Shown here: piece by piece, positions 33,026-44,732 of the stretch
How the letters are laid out: every line of letters starts with the position of its first letter
Position numbering within the stretch: the first letter of the stretch is position 1
Assembly (NCBI GenBank): GCA_037178625.1
Contig: CM074132.1
Coordinates: 1 to 64,000 of the forward strand
DNA: 64,000 nt
Reading direction: 5' to 3'
Source of the DNA: Skeletonema tropicum
Lineage: Eukaryota > Bacillariophyta > Thalassiosirophyceae > Thalassiosirales > Thalassiosiraceae
Made by a program: the position numbers and the translations under genes
Notes under the pieces: generated by a model
The model's database searches: none
What the model saw: the letters and a program-made list of their open reading frames with translations, nothing else
What the model was told of the DNA's origin: nothing

Positions 33026-34462
33026 TCAAATAGGGTCTTGATCTGCAATCTTTAGCCAGAAACGTCGCTGATCCATTATCTCGAAATTTCTCTTCATAAA
33101 CTGAAAACTGTCCACACTTAATTTCCCTTGTCGCATCAGTTGTAAGACAATGTAATCAGAAAGATGAATTCTACTATCAGTCGAGCATAGACTTTTGCTT
33201 GCAAACTTGCACTCTGTTGGTGTAAGCGGCCGTGTGATGGCAGCCAGCTCCTCATCAACAATGTACCGCTCCACAAGCACTCGTGCAATTGTTGCCATGG
33301 TTAACGCCATGAGTGGTATGCCGAAGAGACAATAAAAGCCACAGAATAGGGCCGGTCCAGTTGGTAGTATTCCCGTTGCTTCGTCAACTGGTGGCGCAGT
33401 CAGACCTCCTGTTGCTAACGCCGAAATAGAGAAGTGAGTTGCGGTGATCAAGTCCCAATGCTGTGATTTAATGCCCCATACGACGCCCATTGCCACCCAT
33501 AACACGAATATCAAGTATATGCGGTTTGTTTCGCTTGTGAACATGGATGATATTGCATACCACGCTCGTGTTGCAAAGGATTCGAAGCGAACGAATCGTG
33601 ATTGTGGAATTATTCTATTGATGCCCTCAAATCGCTCGGCAAAATAATCGTACCGAATAAATCCCTCTACATGGGGATCATAGAAGTTGCAGACCCTCAG
33701 AAACTCGTCGTCTGACATTTCCTTCATCCCATTGTTGTACAAGACCATCCTGAAATCATTGTAGGACAACACGCCCGTTTCCTTATCAGGTACCCAATTC
33801 AGTGGGTGGCGTAGAAACGATGATCCATATTGTCCCCTTTGCGTGCCACGAAAAGCTTTGGATAGCGAATCTCGCTCAAGTATCAATTTGTACACGGCAG
33901 ATGTTCGAGATGCCACGCCATCTAGCACACTTTGCACCATCAGGATCAAAGCACCCCCAACGCAGGATGCTCCCAATAGGATATGAATAATTGTGAATGC
34001 TCTTGACCCGACTTTACTTTCGTGGACATCTGTGCAGAATCCGATAGACATGCCGGCATCTACTGAATAGAAGAATGATTGAGGCAATGGCCAGCTGTAA
34101 TAAAATGAGTAGAAGAGCGTCCCGAGAGTTTGCCAAACGAACACAATTAGGAAGCATGTCAGATACATTTGCCGCTTTTTGCTGGGTAGTTGTTGCATAC
34201 GATGTGATGGATTCATAAATGCTGCAAGTCGATTGTTGGCTCGATTCCATATCCTATCTAATGGATTGAATAGTCGTGAGAATCGATTTCTTCGTGATGG
34301 AATCAGATCTATTAAACCATTCTTGAACTTGGATGGATGCAAGAAGTTTTTGTTGGGTGGTGATGCATTACTTTCGCCTTTTGGATTCAAGGTTGCTCGG
34401 GGCGGTCGTCCGCCGCTGGCACCGCTCATTAATAATAGTAGGAAACATAACCGTACTTTCAT
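33026..34462 (-). CDS. Two-pore channel-like membrane protein with EF-hand insert
   Basis: The 478-residue single-exon product starts with a hydrophobic signal-like stretch (residues 4-12). Four membrane helices are likely, at about 101-122, 152-178, 315-331 and 371-393. Each pair brackets a pore-like loop. Loop 1 (about 132-143, VDAGMSIGFC) and loop 2 (about 345-356, ISALATGGLTAP) occupy the place of the K+ selectivity filter (normally TVGYG/TIGFG) but are altered. Between the pairs lies a probable EF-hand pair: PDKETGVLSYND (225-236) and DPHVEGFIRYDY (262-273). The layout is that of two-pore potassium channels, though plant-type members carry EF hands at the C-terminus. Calcium-modulated ion conduction is an inference; selectivity is uncertain given the filters. 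The frame is intact and no intron is needed. Confidence 0.7.
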   Translation of the reverse strand: MKVRLCFLLLLMSGASGGRPPRATLNPKGESNASPPNKNFLHPSKFKNGLIDLIPSRRNRFSRLFNPLDRIWNRANNRLAAFMNPSHRMQQLPSKKRQMYLTCFLIVFVWQTLGTLFYSFYYSWPLPQSFFYSVDAGMSIGFCTDVHESKVGSRAFTIIHILLGASCVGGALILMVQSVLDGVASRTSAVYKLILERDSLSKAFRGTQRGQYGSSFLRHPLNWVPDKETGVLSYNDFRMVLYNNGMKEMSDDEFLRVCNFYDPHVEGFIRYDYFAERFEGINRIIPQSRFVRFESFATRAWYAISSMFTSETNRIYLIFVLWVAMGVVWGIKSQHWDLITATHFSISALATGGLTAPPVDEATGILPTGPALFCGFYCLFGIPLMALTMATIARVLVERYIVDEELAAITRPLTPTECKFASKSLCSTDSRIHLSDYIVLQLMRQGKLSVDSFQFMKRNFEIMDQRRFWLKIADQDPI

Positions 34463-35849
34463 ACTGCTCTATGCAGGCATGGACAATTGCTGTAAGTATA
34501 AGCAATGCCGATTGTTTCATCGAATGGCATCCTACTGCTTTATGGACGTAGCTGCAAAAGTACCGATTGTTTCATCATGGCACATGTTGGTTGTTGGTTG
34601 AAGTTTGAAGTGGAGTAGATTTTAGATTCTTCGTTTTTACTGACACCAGGAAAGCTGCGAATGACGTATGCCAGCGATAAGGTACAGGACGTCTCTCATG
34701 GTTAAGACGTCATGACATGATATATATGATGTTGAGTATAACTGGCATGGCATGACAAAACTTCAAAAGTTGGGTAAAAGTAATTGCTACTAGGCCAAGG
34801 TAGTAAACATCGATATCACGCTAATTATGTAGCTACCATCTCTGTGTTTTACTCATCGGATTCTCTGTTACAAATAGACATTCTCATAGCCAAAAATGAA
34901 TCGACAAGTACATAATCGGGTCTGTGTAGCTAGGAATTAGTTCGTGCCCAGCAGTTTAACACTCATCCATGAACGGTTGCCAAGGAAAGCCTCGTCCTCG
35001 ATTATTCCGATATCATCTTGAAATTCCACTAGATTAGATGATGAACACGAGAATTTGACTTCCATCGCTTTGGAGGAGGATCGTTTGCTACGTGGGTAGA
35101 CACGTACGAATTAGTACAGCGTCATTTCATTGACAAAGTGAACATAGAGAAGATTTTCATTACCTCCTACCTTACGTTGCTATCGAAGGGGTTGATACAC
35201 GCAGCTCGTCGTCGCTGCCGATTTCACTCTCAAACCAAACGCATTCTTGTGATGGATGAAACATGCCATTAGATCTTCAACAGAATCGCAGCTTTTTTGT
35301 CTCTATCAGTCAAACTCGTAAGGACTCCACTCCTTATCCATAATCTTGCATTGTCGACGCTCGGCATACAAGCATTGTTGCTTGTGGTTGTTGGATTGTT
35401 GTGTGAACTCTACTATATCGTCCTACAGAGACAGAGATGCGCATGTCTGGCCACTTAATTTGGTACCCTTAATTTAAGTTTGTACGCAACAGGTGATAGG
35501 ATAGCGCGCTGTCGAATTTTAACACAAGTCTTAAAGTAACGGAGACACACCATTGCAGACGATATCATTAGGTCGTTGTGCTTCCACTATTGCACTTCTT
35601 TAATCTCCAATCGTTCTCTTCTTGTTGTCAAATAGACCTGCGGCGCACTGGCTGGATGACACAATCTGCCAGGATGGTCATCGCCTCTTTGTTGGTTGAG
35701 TATCTGAGAGTGAATTGGATGAGAGGAGCAAAGTGGTTTCATTACACTCTAGTCGATGACGACTCGGCTACAACTCAATGATGTGGCAGAATGCGGGTCG
35801 ATCGGGCATAGATCAATGGAGCACGGACAGAAAATGGAGTTTTATCATG
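34463..35849. other. About 1.4 kb with no supported gene
   Basis: No coding region or repeat is recognised. The part next to 34462 presumably contains the promoter of the channel-like gene; no core element stands out. Confidence 0.45.
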
Positions 35850-37641
35850 TCACCTGTTGCCGCTTCTCAGGATGCCAGCGGCGAATGACATAGAAAAATG
35901 GTGTCCTGAGCTATCCAAGCTATGAGTACCAAAAGCCGTACTACACAAGCCTTGGGAACCTCCAGCACAAGTGCTATTACATGCTGCAGGTGTGGTCTTG
36001 GGAGAGACGTACCCCACACGTATCATAAACGATCGTCTAGAATGACGGTGTGATGACGACATATATGGTGGTGACGATCTGTTTAAGTGGCGAGATGAGG
36101 TTGACTCTGACGATCGCGACGGACAACGATGCTTAGGGATAGATGTAAGCGGTCTGTTTGAGTGACGAGATGAGTTTGATGATTCTGACGATCGTGACCG
36201 AGAACGTCGCTTTGAAGCTGAAGAGCCCGACGAAGATGTATTGCAAGGCTCCAGCTTCAGTGCTGATTGATGACGACTGCGATAGCTCTCTGCAATTACT
36301 TGCTTTGAGCATGGCGACAAGAAATTTCCATTGGTTTGTCTCCTGCTTCCATTAGGATAGAAAAAGGATTGTGTAGAGCGGTTTCTCATATAAACTGCAT
36401 CTTCTCCAACTTCGAGGACTCTTACAGCGCACATTTTCGTGTAGCCGTCGTCGTGAATGAAGTAATCAAAATCTTCCAAACTAACCCGCGAGCCAACTCT
36501 ATTCGGCCATCTCCTCCTTTGAAGATATGTGATGCATTATTACCAGATGACAGAATCTGTTTACTCCCGTCTAGTCTATGCTTCAATTCCGACGCAAGTA
36601 GCTTCATTTTTTTCACAAGCTTTGTCATTTTCTTTTCGTCGCTTCTACTGTTTTTCGCCGATGTACAATTGACATTGCTGCTTGATGATCCCGCGATGGA
36701 TGGACGGCGGTGTGGTCCTTCTCGGGACGACGATAATGATCTCTTATGATCTGTGCTACTGCGGTTGAGAGATATACTTGCACCTGACGATGATTGAATG
36801 CGGCGGAGCGGGCTCATTGATCTAGCTTGTCGTTCTGTTATTCTGTGGATCTGAACACAGCTATGGCAGCACCTTCGTCATCGTTGAGTGGAGATGCAGA
36901 TCTACCTCGAGCAGATCTAGCGAATTCAGATTTGCTTTGAGATGATTGCCTCTGCAGCTGCGTTTGCATACTCTCTGGCCTTTTCTTCTTACTCTTACCA
37001 TTTGGTCTCTTTCTTGGCTTTGAAATGGAAGCAGATGAAGGGACCTTCTGTTTTCTTCGGTCGCCTCCTGACTTGGATCTACGCTTCTTTCCATCGTCTT
37101 TCCTCGGTTGCCTAAAATTGCTTGTAGGCGAGCTCCTTATCCTTATTTTGTTTGCCACCGGGAATAAGACATCCTCAGGTATGACACCATTACTATCACT
37201 CAAGAGATTCTTGATATCGTGGCATTCGTTTTTGAAATCTATAACTACCGTAGAGTCATCCGAAAGTGTGTGTTGAGATTGCTGCCTGGCTATGGCATGT
37301 GGCAGGAAGTCATCCGACTTGGGGTTGAGGGGAGACAGAGGCGCATCTAAGCCTCTCTTGATATCAGGTGGTTCTCTAAATAATAGTTCTAGGACATTTT
37401 CATGAGAGTTTTCATTGCTACGAGCAATTATAGCGTCAGCGGAGGGATCAGGTAGAATGATATCGGCAGATGGGTCATCTGCTTTCAAGACGCTCAAGAT
37501 ATCCTGCAACGTTGCATCGTAGAGCCTTTTGTACCTCTCAACATTTTCCTTCGCAGCCTTGCTTTGTTTGCGAGGAGGAGGAGGTGGTGGTGGTGGTGAC
37601 AGCGGCGGTGTCAATGCCAATATGACCTCATCTGATTGCAA
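35850..37641 (-). CDS. Basic Ser/Arg-rich protein gene with frame breaks
   Basis: Three same-strand frames abut: 36838-37641 (267 aa), 36422-36817 (131 aa) and 35850 to about 36530 (over 209 aa). Piece 1 starts MQSDEVILALTPPLSPPPP, has a helical KENVERYKRLYDATLQDILS segment and a lysine-rich nuclear-type region (KKRRSKSGGDRRKQK). Piece 2 begins RRIQSSSG and contains KKMTKLVKKMKLLASELKHR. Piece 3 reads RRRWPNRVGSRVSLEDFDYF, then FIHDDGYTKMCAVRVLEVGE and SR-rich repeats. The similar composition, and the immediate continuation of protein-like sequence in the shifted frame at about 36840 and 36500, argue for one gene with two frameshifts or unrecognised short introns. A nuclear role is plausible from composition only; the family is unknown. 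It could be a pseudogene. Confidence 0.5.
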
Positions 37642-38841
37642 TGATCTGCGAAGATGTTCAGCATCATATCATATCAAAGCTGTTTCGTGTGCTACATTTG
37701 CTAGTCACGCTGCTGCTCAATTTGAGTCCACAATAGTTTTGAACATGAAGGTGTTGGAGATGTCTCACAGCTATGATGTGGTCATTGAGGTTTGAACAGT
37801 CACGAGGGTCTACTGACGAGGCCGACCCAAAACGATCGCTATCGCTATTGGTGAGAGAGTGGTCGGGGAACGTACCCGAGTGGTTGTTAATGTGAGGTGG
37901 CATTGGCAGGTGTCGAAGTTGTGAGCTGAGAAGTCATTTCATCGTATCGATAGGATTTCCTCTTCTTGTTGGTGGGCTACCTCATTTTTCTTGTTCATTC
38001 AGGAACTCAAGGGGCTTGTTCCATGGATTTGGATTTTTGAGCAGGAATGGCTGGTACTCATTTCTCTCTCGTGGGTGGTGTTCGGCATTCAAAGTGAGAT
38101 GATGGGTTTTGTGTCACAATTTCTGACTTGCTGGGCGGGTTCGTCTCTTTTTCACAGCGCAGTTTTAGTAACAGCACTAACGACTCGCAACTGACCTACT
38201 GCCACCTACCTTGCAACGCTATCAGCCTCTCGAAACACAGAGTCATCAATAAAGTGATTGTTGAAAAGAATATTACCTGTATTATGACAAATAAGAATAT
38301 TCGCGACGGAATCAAAGTATAGCAAGCCAGGATGGCATACTAATTTAATGAATGTTGGGCTTGGAATGAAGTACTTAGGCGCTAAGAGGCATTTCAGATC
38401 CAACAACTTCATCAATAATTTGCCTAAAACCATCTGCCGAAAGAAGAAAAGCAGTGAAGTGAGGATGAGAGATGAATCTGAAGACGGCAATTAGAGATGC
38501 TATTGTAGCTCGTCTATTCTATCAAGCAAAACACTCAACTCTCTGACAGATGGAGTTGGTTCGCCATACCTTGTCTGCAATTAATCAAACAAACAAGAAG
38601 ATACATTATACATGGATACAAGAATTGCTCCCTGGATTACCAATCAAACCCTACACGTAGTTGATGAAGCGGCTACTGTACTTGAAGACTAGAACTCAAA
38701 CTACATCGCTTGTGTACAAATTACTTACGTAAATCATTAGATGACAATGCACTATAATTAATCAATCAAAGAGAGTTGCCTCCATCTATAATATATCCAA
38801 CAGCTCTGTATAAGTAGCGAAGAAGCGAATCATATCATTAT
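37642..38841. other. About 1.2 kb with no supported gene
   Basis: Short frames only. The left end may hold the upstream region or a first exon of the basic Ser/Arg-rich gene (a CTTCGCAG acceptor-like site lies just before its ATG). The right end is the 3' flank of hemF. Confidence 0.4.
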
Positions 38842-40347
38842 TTATACCCACTCACGAGCATGCTTGAATGCATCCATTATCTCAGCTTCGGGGCTACCAG
38901 GCTCAGGGTGGTGATCATACTCCCATCTCGCAGTCTCTGGCAAACTCATCAAAATACTCTCAATTCTACCACCAGTCTTGAGGCCGAACACTGTTCCACG
39001 ATCATAAACAAGGTTGAACTCGACATATCTTCCACGACGCATCAGTTGCCACTGCTTCTGCTGTTCTGTGAATGGATCATCTTTGTGTGCTTCAATAATA
39101 GGACCATAGGCAGGCACGACGGAGTTGACGGCATCCTTGGCAAATTCGAACAATTTCTCTGGCTCACGATCATTCAAGTCATCGAAGAAGATACCACCAA
39201 GTCCACGAGTTTCATTACGGTGAGAAATGACAAAGTACTTATCGGCCCACGCTTTGAATTTGGGGTAGAATTCTGGATCGTGACGATCACAGACCTCCTT
39301 GTATGTTCCATGGAAATGTTTCATGTCATCTTCATTGAGGTATGCGGGGGTAATGTCTGTTCCACCTCCAAACCACCATACGCCACCATCAGTTTCAAAG
39401 TACCTGTAGTTGAAATGCATCGTAGGACAATGGGGGTTTCTGGGGTGCATCACACAGGAAAGTCCACAAGCAAAGAAGGGGACACGTTCGCCCGGTGCCA
39501 TACCCTTTGCCCTATCCACACCACGCTCTGTTGCCGCCTGCAATGCCTCCTGGGGCATAGACCCATACACGACGGAAAGATTGACACCGGCCTTTTCCCA
39601 CACGGCACCATCTTTGAGGACACGGGACATCCCACCCCCGCCATTGGCACGGGTCCAACAATCTTCTTGGAATTTGGCCTTGCCGTCGATTTTTTCAATG
39701 GCGTCGGTGATGGAGATTTGTGCCTCGCGGATCATTTGTTCGAAGCGTGCGCGCATGGGGTAGTTGCCGTCAGGGCCGTCTCCGGGACGGACGAGGGAGT
39801 CGGGTGCCTTGTCCTGTTCGTTGTTGGATCATGGAGAGATGGTACGTTTGATTGTTGTTGTATTGACGATGTCAGTAAGATGAATGAAACAAAGAATATA
39901 TATATTGTCATGATGATATTCAACACATAACATATAATAATTAAATACATTGCAATAACTCACCACAGGCTTGTGTGAATCCCAACCAATATTGACCGGA
40001 GGAGCATTCTCTGCCTTCTTTCCATTCGATTTTTTATTGGCAAGTTGTGCCGCGAGAAGAGAGCGCTGGAATGACTCTTTTTCGATGGTGGGTGAGGCAG
40101 TTCCTTGAAGGCTGTTTGTGTGTATGTGTGTATATATTATGTTTGTGTTGTTGTTTTGGTGAAAGAATGGTGGTGAGCAACGATACAATGGAATTATGCA
40201 CAGTGTCCACTCATTTCATTCGATATTGCAATTAGTATATATATATTCTTACCTGCCAACACGAGAAGTAGGAACGGTAGCAATGGGAGCAAATCCCTTG
40301 GCGGTAACTGCCGAAATGGCGAATAGCACGGCCGAACTGAGCTTCAT
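38842..40347 (-). CDS. hemF: Oxygen-dependent coproporphyrinogen III oxidase, plastid
   Basis: This enzyme decarboxylates coproporphyrinogen III to protoporphyrinogen IX using O2, in haem and chlorophyll synthesis. Three exons join in phase: 40347-40253, 40111-39964 and 39813-38842, with GTAAG/GTGAG donors and AACAG acceptors, giving about 404 residues. Exon 1 encodes [21 protein letters not shown], a signal peptide followed by an AKGFAP box equivalent to the diatom ASAFAP plastid motif. The mature part carries family sequences: [45 protein letters not shown], the substrate-binding [29 protein letters not shown] and the C-terminal [18 protein letters not shown] with [11 protein letters not shown]. 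The length is normal for plastid homologues and no key residue is missing. The divergent neighbour is the NicO-type transporter gene. Confidence 0.95.
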
Positions 40348-41345
40348 TCTATCTATATATTTGTACAATTATATTATGTCTTCCTATTCACAGTCAATCC
40401 AATACACGTGTAGCTGCTGATACCAAACGCGAACACCGATTGAATATCTTTGCTCTTTCTATTGATCAATTCGTGGAAAAGCTTCAACCTCCACGAAAAC
40501 AAACAGAGTCACTTTTTACGTGCAACGTGTAACTTCTGCATTGACGTTTGAAATATCATACCCTTGGTGATACAAATTTTGATTGGTTTGGATCTAGGAG
40601 GGGTAATAGTGGCATTGGTAGATAGCTATTGTGGGAGGGGGTATGAAATTGACTTTTTGGGTGAGATTTTGGGAGAAGATTCGGAGGTGTGACGAGCAGA
40701 CTTGTTGGACTGCTTGCTTCCTCTTGAAAGTGATGAATGAAAGCTAGATCGATCGACGCCTCATGCGACATGGTGGATTGGACGGTACCATCTCTCTGTA
40801 TGTCTAGTTAGATCTTTATCACACGGTGACTGACTTCTGTTTTTCGAGCGCTTCAGATATTTAACGCAATTGTTGCGTACAACTTGTTCTTGTAGACCAT
40901 AAAAAGCATCAACTATATCGAACCATCAGGTGAGTTGTGATTGATGCTTCCTCGCAAAGTTGATTTTTGTGCGCTATAGAGATCGTGTCTACAATGGCTG
41001 TAGTATTCAAAGATCGAAGCATGTAGTGATGCTGTTGGATTGATAGCAATGTGGCCAGGCCTGCTGGTCGGTGGCGATATCATTATTTTAGGTTCACAGA
41101 TTGTACAGTCTCCCATCTGGCCAGCTTGACAATATAGGATGATGGATCTATATGCTATGCTCCCTCTTGATTGCCATCAATCATGCGTATTAACGCTTCG
41201 TGCATCATCTTGTCTTCTCTTACCACAGAATAATCAAAGTCACGTTTCTCTCTTTGCAATCAAAATCTGACAGCTCAACAAATCGTATCAATCGATTCTA
41301 CACAAGTCAGTACAACCTCTCTACAATTTAACTAACCAAGCTATC
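40348..41345. other. Divergent intergenic region, hemF / NicO-type gene
   Basis: Nearly 1 kb separates two genes transcribed away from each other, so both promoters should lie here. I see no clear TATA box or shared operator. No gene or repeat is recognised. Confidence 0.4.
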
Positions 41346-42497
41346 ATGATCATGACATCTACATCATCATCACATCATCCGTCATGCAAGAAGCGAAGAG
41401 TAGCCATCGCTATGCTATCAATTCTCTTATTATCGAATGACAGCACTACTACTCAAGCATTTGCACCACCCACGACGACGACACAGACTGTGAAAGCCTT
41501 TGCACCACCTGCTAAATCTACGAATATTATGCTATTACCATCATCATCATCTTCTTCTTCGATACATCATCAACATCATGATATGACATTTCAACACAAA
41601 CCAATTATTGCTAGAACAACATCAAGTAGTACTACGTCACTCCAAGCACTCCCCACCACCACGTCCAAACTCATCACAACAGCAACAGCAACAGCAGCAT
41701 TCGCCCCACCAATAAATAACATTGCCATGGCACTCTCCGCCCTAACAGCAACCATCACGGGGGGTATCTTCGCCGGTTCACTCCATGCCATTGCCGGTCC
41801 GGACCATCTTGCCGCACTCATCCCACGTTGCTGCGGATTGCCCTGGTACCGTGCCGTACGTGTCGGTGCCGTTTGGGGATTAGGACATGGAGTTAGTGCG
41901 ACCTTATTGGGTATGGCTGGATATTTGTTCAAGAAGGGTGTACGATTTGCGGGTATTGGAGGAGGAGCTGTAGGAGGTGGAGGCAACTTTGATTTGTTGC
42001 ATCATGCTGGATCGTTTATGGAGTTGGCCATTGGGGTTAGTTTGATTGTGATTGGATTGTTGGGGATTAAGGAAGCGAAGGAGTGGGAGGCTCCCGAGGG
42101 TGGTGGATGTGATATTGTTGGAGGAGGAGCAGATCAAGGAGATGATGTTGAAGGAGAGGGATCTCCGCAATCCCTATCTGCTGCAGCGGCACCCGTGTCA
42201 GATGCCAAGCGTGCCGTGTTGTTCAATGGTATCCTCCATGGATTTTCATGGGATGGTGCCCCCTCTCTTGCTCCTGCAGTGGCCATATCCACATGGCGAG
42301 GATCCCTGACGTTCCTTTTGAGTTATGCACTTGGAACTATGGGTGCCATGGCCTTGGCAACGACTATTATTGGAGAGGGGACTAGACGAGCTGCCGGGAA
42401 GTTGGATCGACCGGACTTACCGAGAGATTTGAGTGTTGCGAGTAGTTTCCTTGCGTTGGTGGTTGGAGTTGTGTGGTGTGGACTGGCATTGAGGTAA
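41346..42497 (+). CDS. NicO/UreH-like metal transporter, plastid-targeted
   Basis: The 383-residue single-exon product has a bipartite N-terminus: a hydrophobic segment (AIAMLSILLLS, about 20-30), TQAFAPP at 37-42 (ASAFAP-like), then a long Ser/Thr-rich transit-like region to about residue 115. The membrane domain begins near 128 with SLHAIAGPDHLAAL. This matches the His-x5-Asp-His signature in the first helix of the nickel/cobalt transporter superfamily (NiCoT, RcnA, UreH-like). GLGHG at 178-182 is the second characteristic histidine motif. About six helices follow, interrupted by a Gly/Asp-rich loop (252-275); WDGAPSLAPAVAIS lies at 302-315. Plants have plastid members annotated as nickel-transport-like. 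Divalent metal export or import across a plastid membrane is inferred; the metal is unknown. The extra AFAPP boxes at 51 and 118 are curious. Confidence 0.8.
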   Translation: MIMTSTSSSHHPSCKKRRVAIAMLSILLLSNDSTTTQAFAPPTTTTQTVKAFAPPAKSTNIMLLPSSSSSSSIHHQHHDMTFQHKPIIARTTSSSTTSLQALPTTTSKLITTATATAAFAPPINNIAMALSALTATITGGIFAGSLHAIAGPDHLAALIPRCCGLPWYRAVRVGAVWGLGHGVSATLLGMAGYLFKKGVRFAGIGGGAVGGGGNFDLLHHAGSFMELAIGVSLIVIGLLGIKEAKEWEAPEGGGCDIVGGGADQGDDVEGEGSPQSLSAAAAPVSDAKRAVLFNGILHGFSWDGAPSLAPAVAISTWRGSLTFLLSYALGTMGAMALATTIIGEGTRRAAGKLDRPDLPRDLSVASSFLALVVGVVWCGLALR

Positions 42498-43342
42498 ATA
42501 ATGATGATAATGGTAATGAATGAGAGACTGTCAATGGAGAAATTATTGCCAGAATGAGAAAGAGGTGGAAGAAATGTTATGTTAGTTACTCAATCACTTT
42601 GAAAAGAAGGCGTTTTGAGTGAATGAGCAAGTCACTACCACAGATTAAATAATATTGTAATGAATCATGAGCATTCACTTGTTTGCATGTGTCGATCACT
42701 GATTTGGCTATAGACTTCAACGCTCAATAAGATGGATGGAGTGCCTATCCGCCGCCGCCTCATTCATACCTACATGCAACACCGTCTTGGCTTGCAATGG
42801 TCGTATGAAAGGCGATCAGTGGTGTTCTGGAAAGCTCTCGAGCTGCTCTATCAAATAGAAGCACCCTTCCCCTCCTCTTCCTCCTCCTCCTCCTTCTCTC
42901 GACACTACTATCCTAAATCAGTAATCCATCCATAACTCTTTTTCTTCCCGTAGTATTGAGACGATTCGACCACCATTCGAATCCTCTCGTGGAGCCCTAT
43001 GTATTGATTGGTTGTAGTACTAATGTCAAACATCGACCCTTTGTCAATCGTCTCTCAACTCGATAGGGGTCTAGAAAGTCATCACAGATTCGGTTATCAT
43101 TTCAAAACTCAATAAGTTGGAGTGCCTATCCGCCGCCTCATTTGTTCCTACAAGCGACATCGAAAATGCTATCCTATTCATAAAGGGATCCCTCTTCATT
43201 TTCTTCCATGTAATAATAACTACATGCAATATTATGTACTCACCCTGATCCTGTGATTCTTAATAACACGAAAGTAATCCACCCGACACTGCCCCTCACT
43301 CCCCTCACACTCCCCCGTCTTCTTCCCCGGCAATTATCTTAC
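42498..43342. other. Intergenic, no supported gene
   Basis: The phrase 'CAACGCTCAATAAGATGGATGGAGTGCCTATCCGCCGCCGCCTCATT' near 42718 recurs, shortened, near 43105, so a partial repeat of about 50 bp is present. There is a pyrimidine run at 42865-42900. No coding region is recognised. Confidence 0.4.
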
Positions 43343-43502
43343 CAAAACCAAAGGAGTCACGAACGAATTCAGCGAAAGGCTCGAGGGTTGCAAGACGGGT
43401 CTTCGGTTTGGGGGTCGATCCACAGAGACGTCCACGCGGCGACCGGATTCGTTGAGGATTTCGATGGAGCAATCTGAGGAGGAGGAGAGGGCTACCAGGT
43501 AT
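43343..43502 (-). other. Possible orphan exon
   Basis: A minus-strand segment is bounded by a good acceptor (TTAAGTTTGCAG) and a good donor (TTTTG-GTAAGA). One frame through it reads as protein: SDCSIEILNESGRRVDVSVD, then RPPNRRPVLQPSSLSLNSF. No partner exon could be recognised. The palindromic element at 43538 lies just upstream and may have interrupted the gene. The family is not recognised. Confidence 0.3.
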
Positions 43503-43537
43503 CTGCAAACTTAAGTATCACTTGCCGTAGCAGATAG

Positions 43538-43617
43538 GCACCCTACATAGGATCTTCAGACACCTGTCTGAGTCACTTGGAGGACTCAGCACAAGTGCTG
43601 AGACCCTACCTTATTTT
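43538..43617 (+). repeat. Palindromic element family, copy E1
   Basis: It starts CACCCTACATAGGATCTTC and contains three successive inverted repeats: TCAGACA-CC-TGTCTGA (43556-43571), a short AGTC...GACT stem, and CTCAGCAC-AA-GTGCTGAG (43585-43602). It ends GAGACCCTACCTTATTTT. The same order of blocks is found at 44733-44889, 53039-53220 and 54794-54900. Downstream sequence does not match the other copies, so E1 has the shortest recognisable extent. Confidence 0.75.
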
Positions 43618-43985
43618 ACAGATTTAGTTGAGGGGCATCTAACAAATTACTAGTTGTTTGAGGAGCTACCGGCTGTGTCGAGGTTTTGCAATTTTGCTCA
43701 TCCATTTTGTTAGTGATCTTACTACGGTGAAACCCATCCTACAGCATCTTTCAACATAGCATCCCCAGATCGGCAAGCCGTGTTCGAACATTTTGCGCTA
43801 TTGTTCTAAAGGGTATATGTCAGCGTTTGCGCCCCGCATTGGCGGAGGAATGGCTAAGACTACGCTTAATAACACCATTACCATGGTCTCGACGGAGGGT
43901 GCCGAGATCGTCGACGACGGCATATTCGACTCTACGCTCAATAAACCATCATACCCCCCATCAACCGGCGGTGCAATCATTACCT

Positions 43986-44268
43986 AATACCCATGGCGAG
44001 GTCTTGGTGGCAGGGTAACATCGAAAAAGCGGCATTAATGGAAATATTAACACAACACTGATTTTTGGGGCACTTTTGGCACCTTCAACACAGTTGTGTC
44101 CACTCTACACTCCATATGCAACGATATCTACCAAGAATTGAAGGTGCATCCATCATATAACACCCATGGCGAGGTCTCAGTGGCAGGGTAACGTCAACAA
44201 AGTAGAACTAATGGAATAATAACACAACACCTGTTTTTTGGCACTTTTTGACCCTTCACCTTAGTGGT
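43986..44268 (+). repeat. Tandem repeat, two ~112 bp copies 172 bp apart
   Basis: ACCCATGGCGAGGTCT..GTGGCAGGGTAAC and the following bases to 44099 recur at about 44161-44268, with point changes and small indels (both include TAACACAACAC and a TTTTTGG..CACTTTT stretch). No gene is supported in 43.6-44.7 kb. Confidence 0.65.
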
Positions 44269-44732
44269 GTTCATGTGGAGAGACTAACAATAATAACAAC
44301 CCCCCAGCGCCTCTCCTCAACCAACCATGATATGAACTAATAATTCTACTACTTGGGCGGAATAATACAGGCCCCCCATGCTCCCAAAACACCACCAACA
44401 TAACATGTGCACAAGTTATGTACATGAAAAAACAGTCACCACAACAATCAACCAATAAACGATGGAATTCAACGCCCTAAACAATTAAACAGCTTTATAC
44501 TATCATATATAACAGTTTGAGCCTATATTTATCAAAGGGAATCATGAAGGGAGAGTGAAACTAATGTCATTACATTATCATGTAAATTTACTAACAAAAT
44601 AATAAATATTTTTTTTATGGAGTGAGCTCAACAGCTGCAGCAGAAAGCCGCAGCAGTTTTATTCATATAGGTATTATGTACAATTTAAGCTATTGGTCGC
44701 TGTTATTGGCGCTGTGTGGGTGATGATATCAA
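44269..44732. other. AT-rich intergenic DNA, no gene
   Basis: No open frame of interest. A small AGCTGCAGCAG / CGCAGCAG echo lies at 44630-44660. Otherwise I see nothing. Confidence 0.4.

Noticed and set aside
38860..39930. 356-codon plus-strand frame
   Set aside because: It is antisense to hemF and runs into its intron; it is a codon-usage shadow of a well-supported gene.
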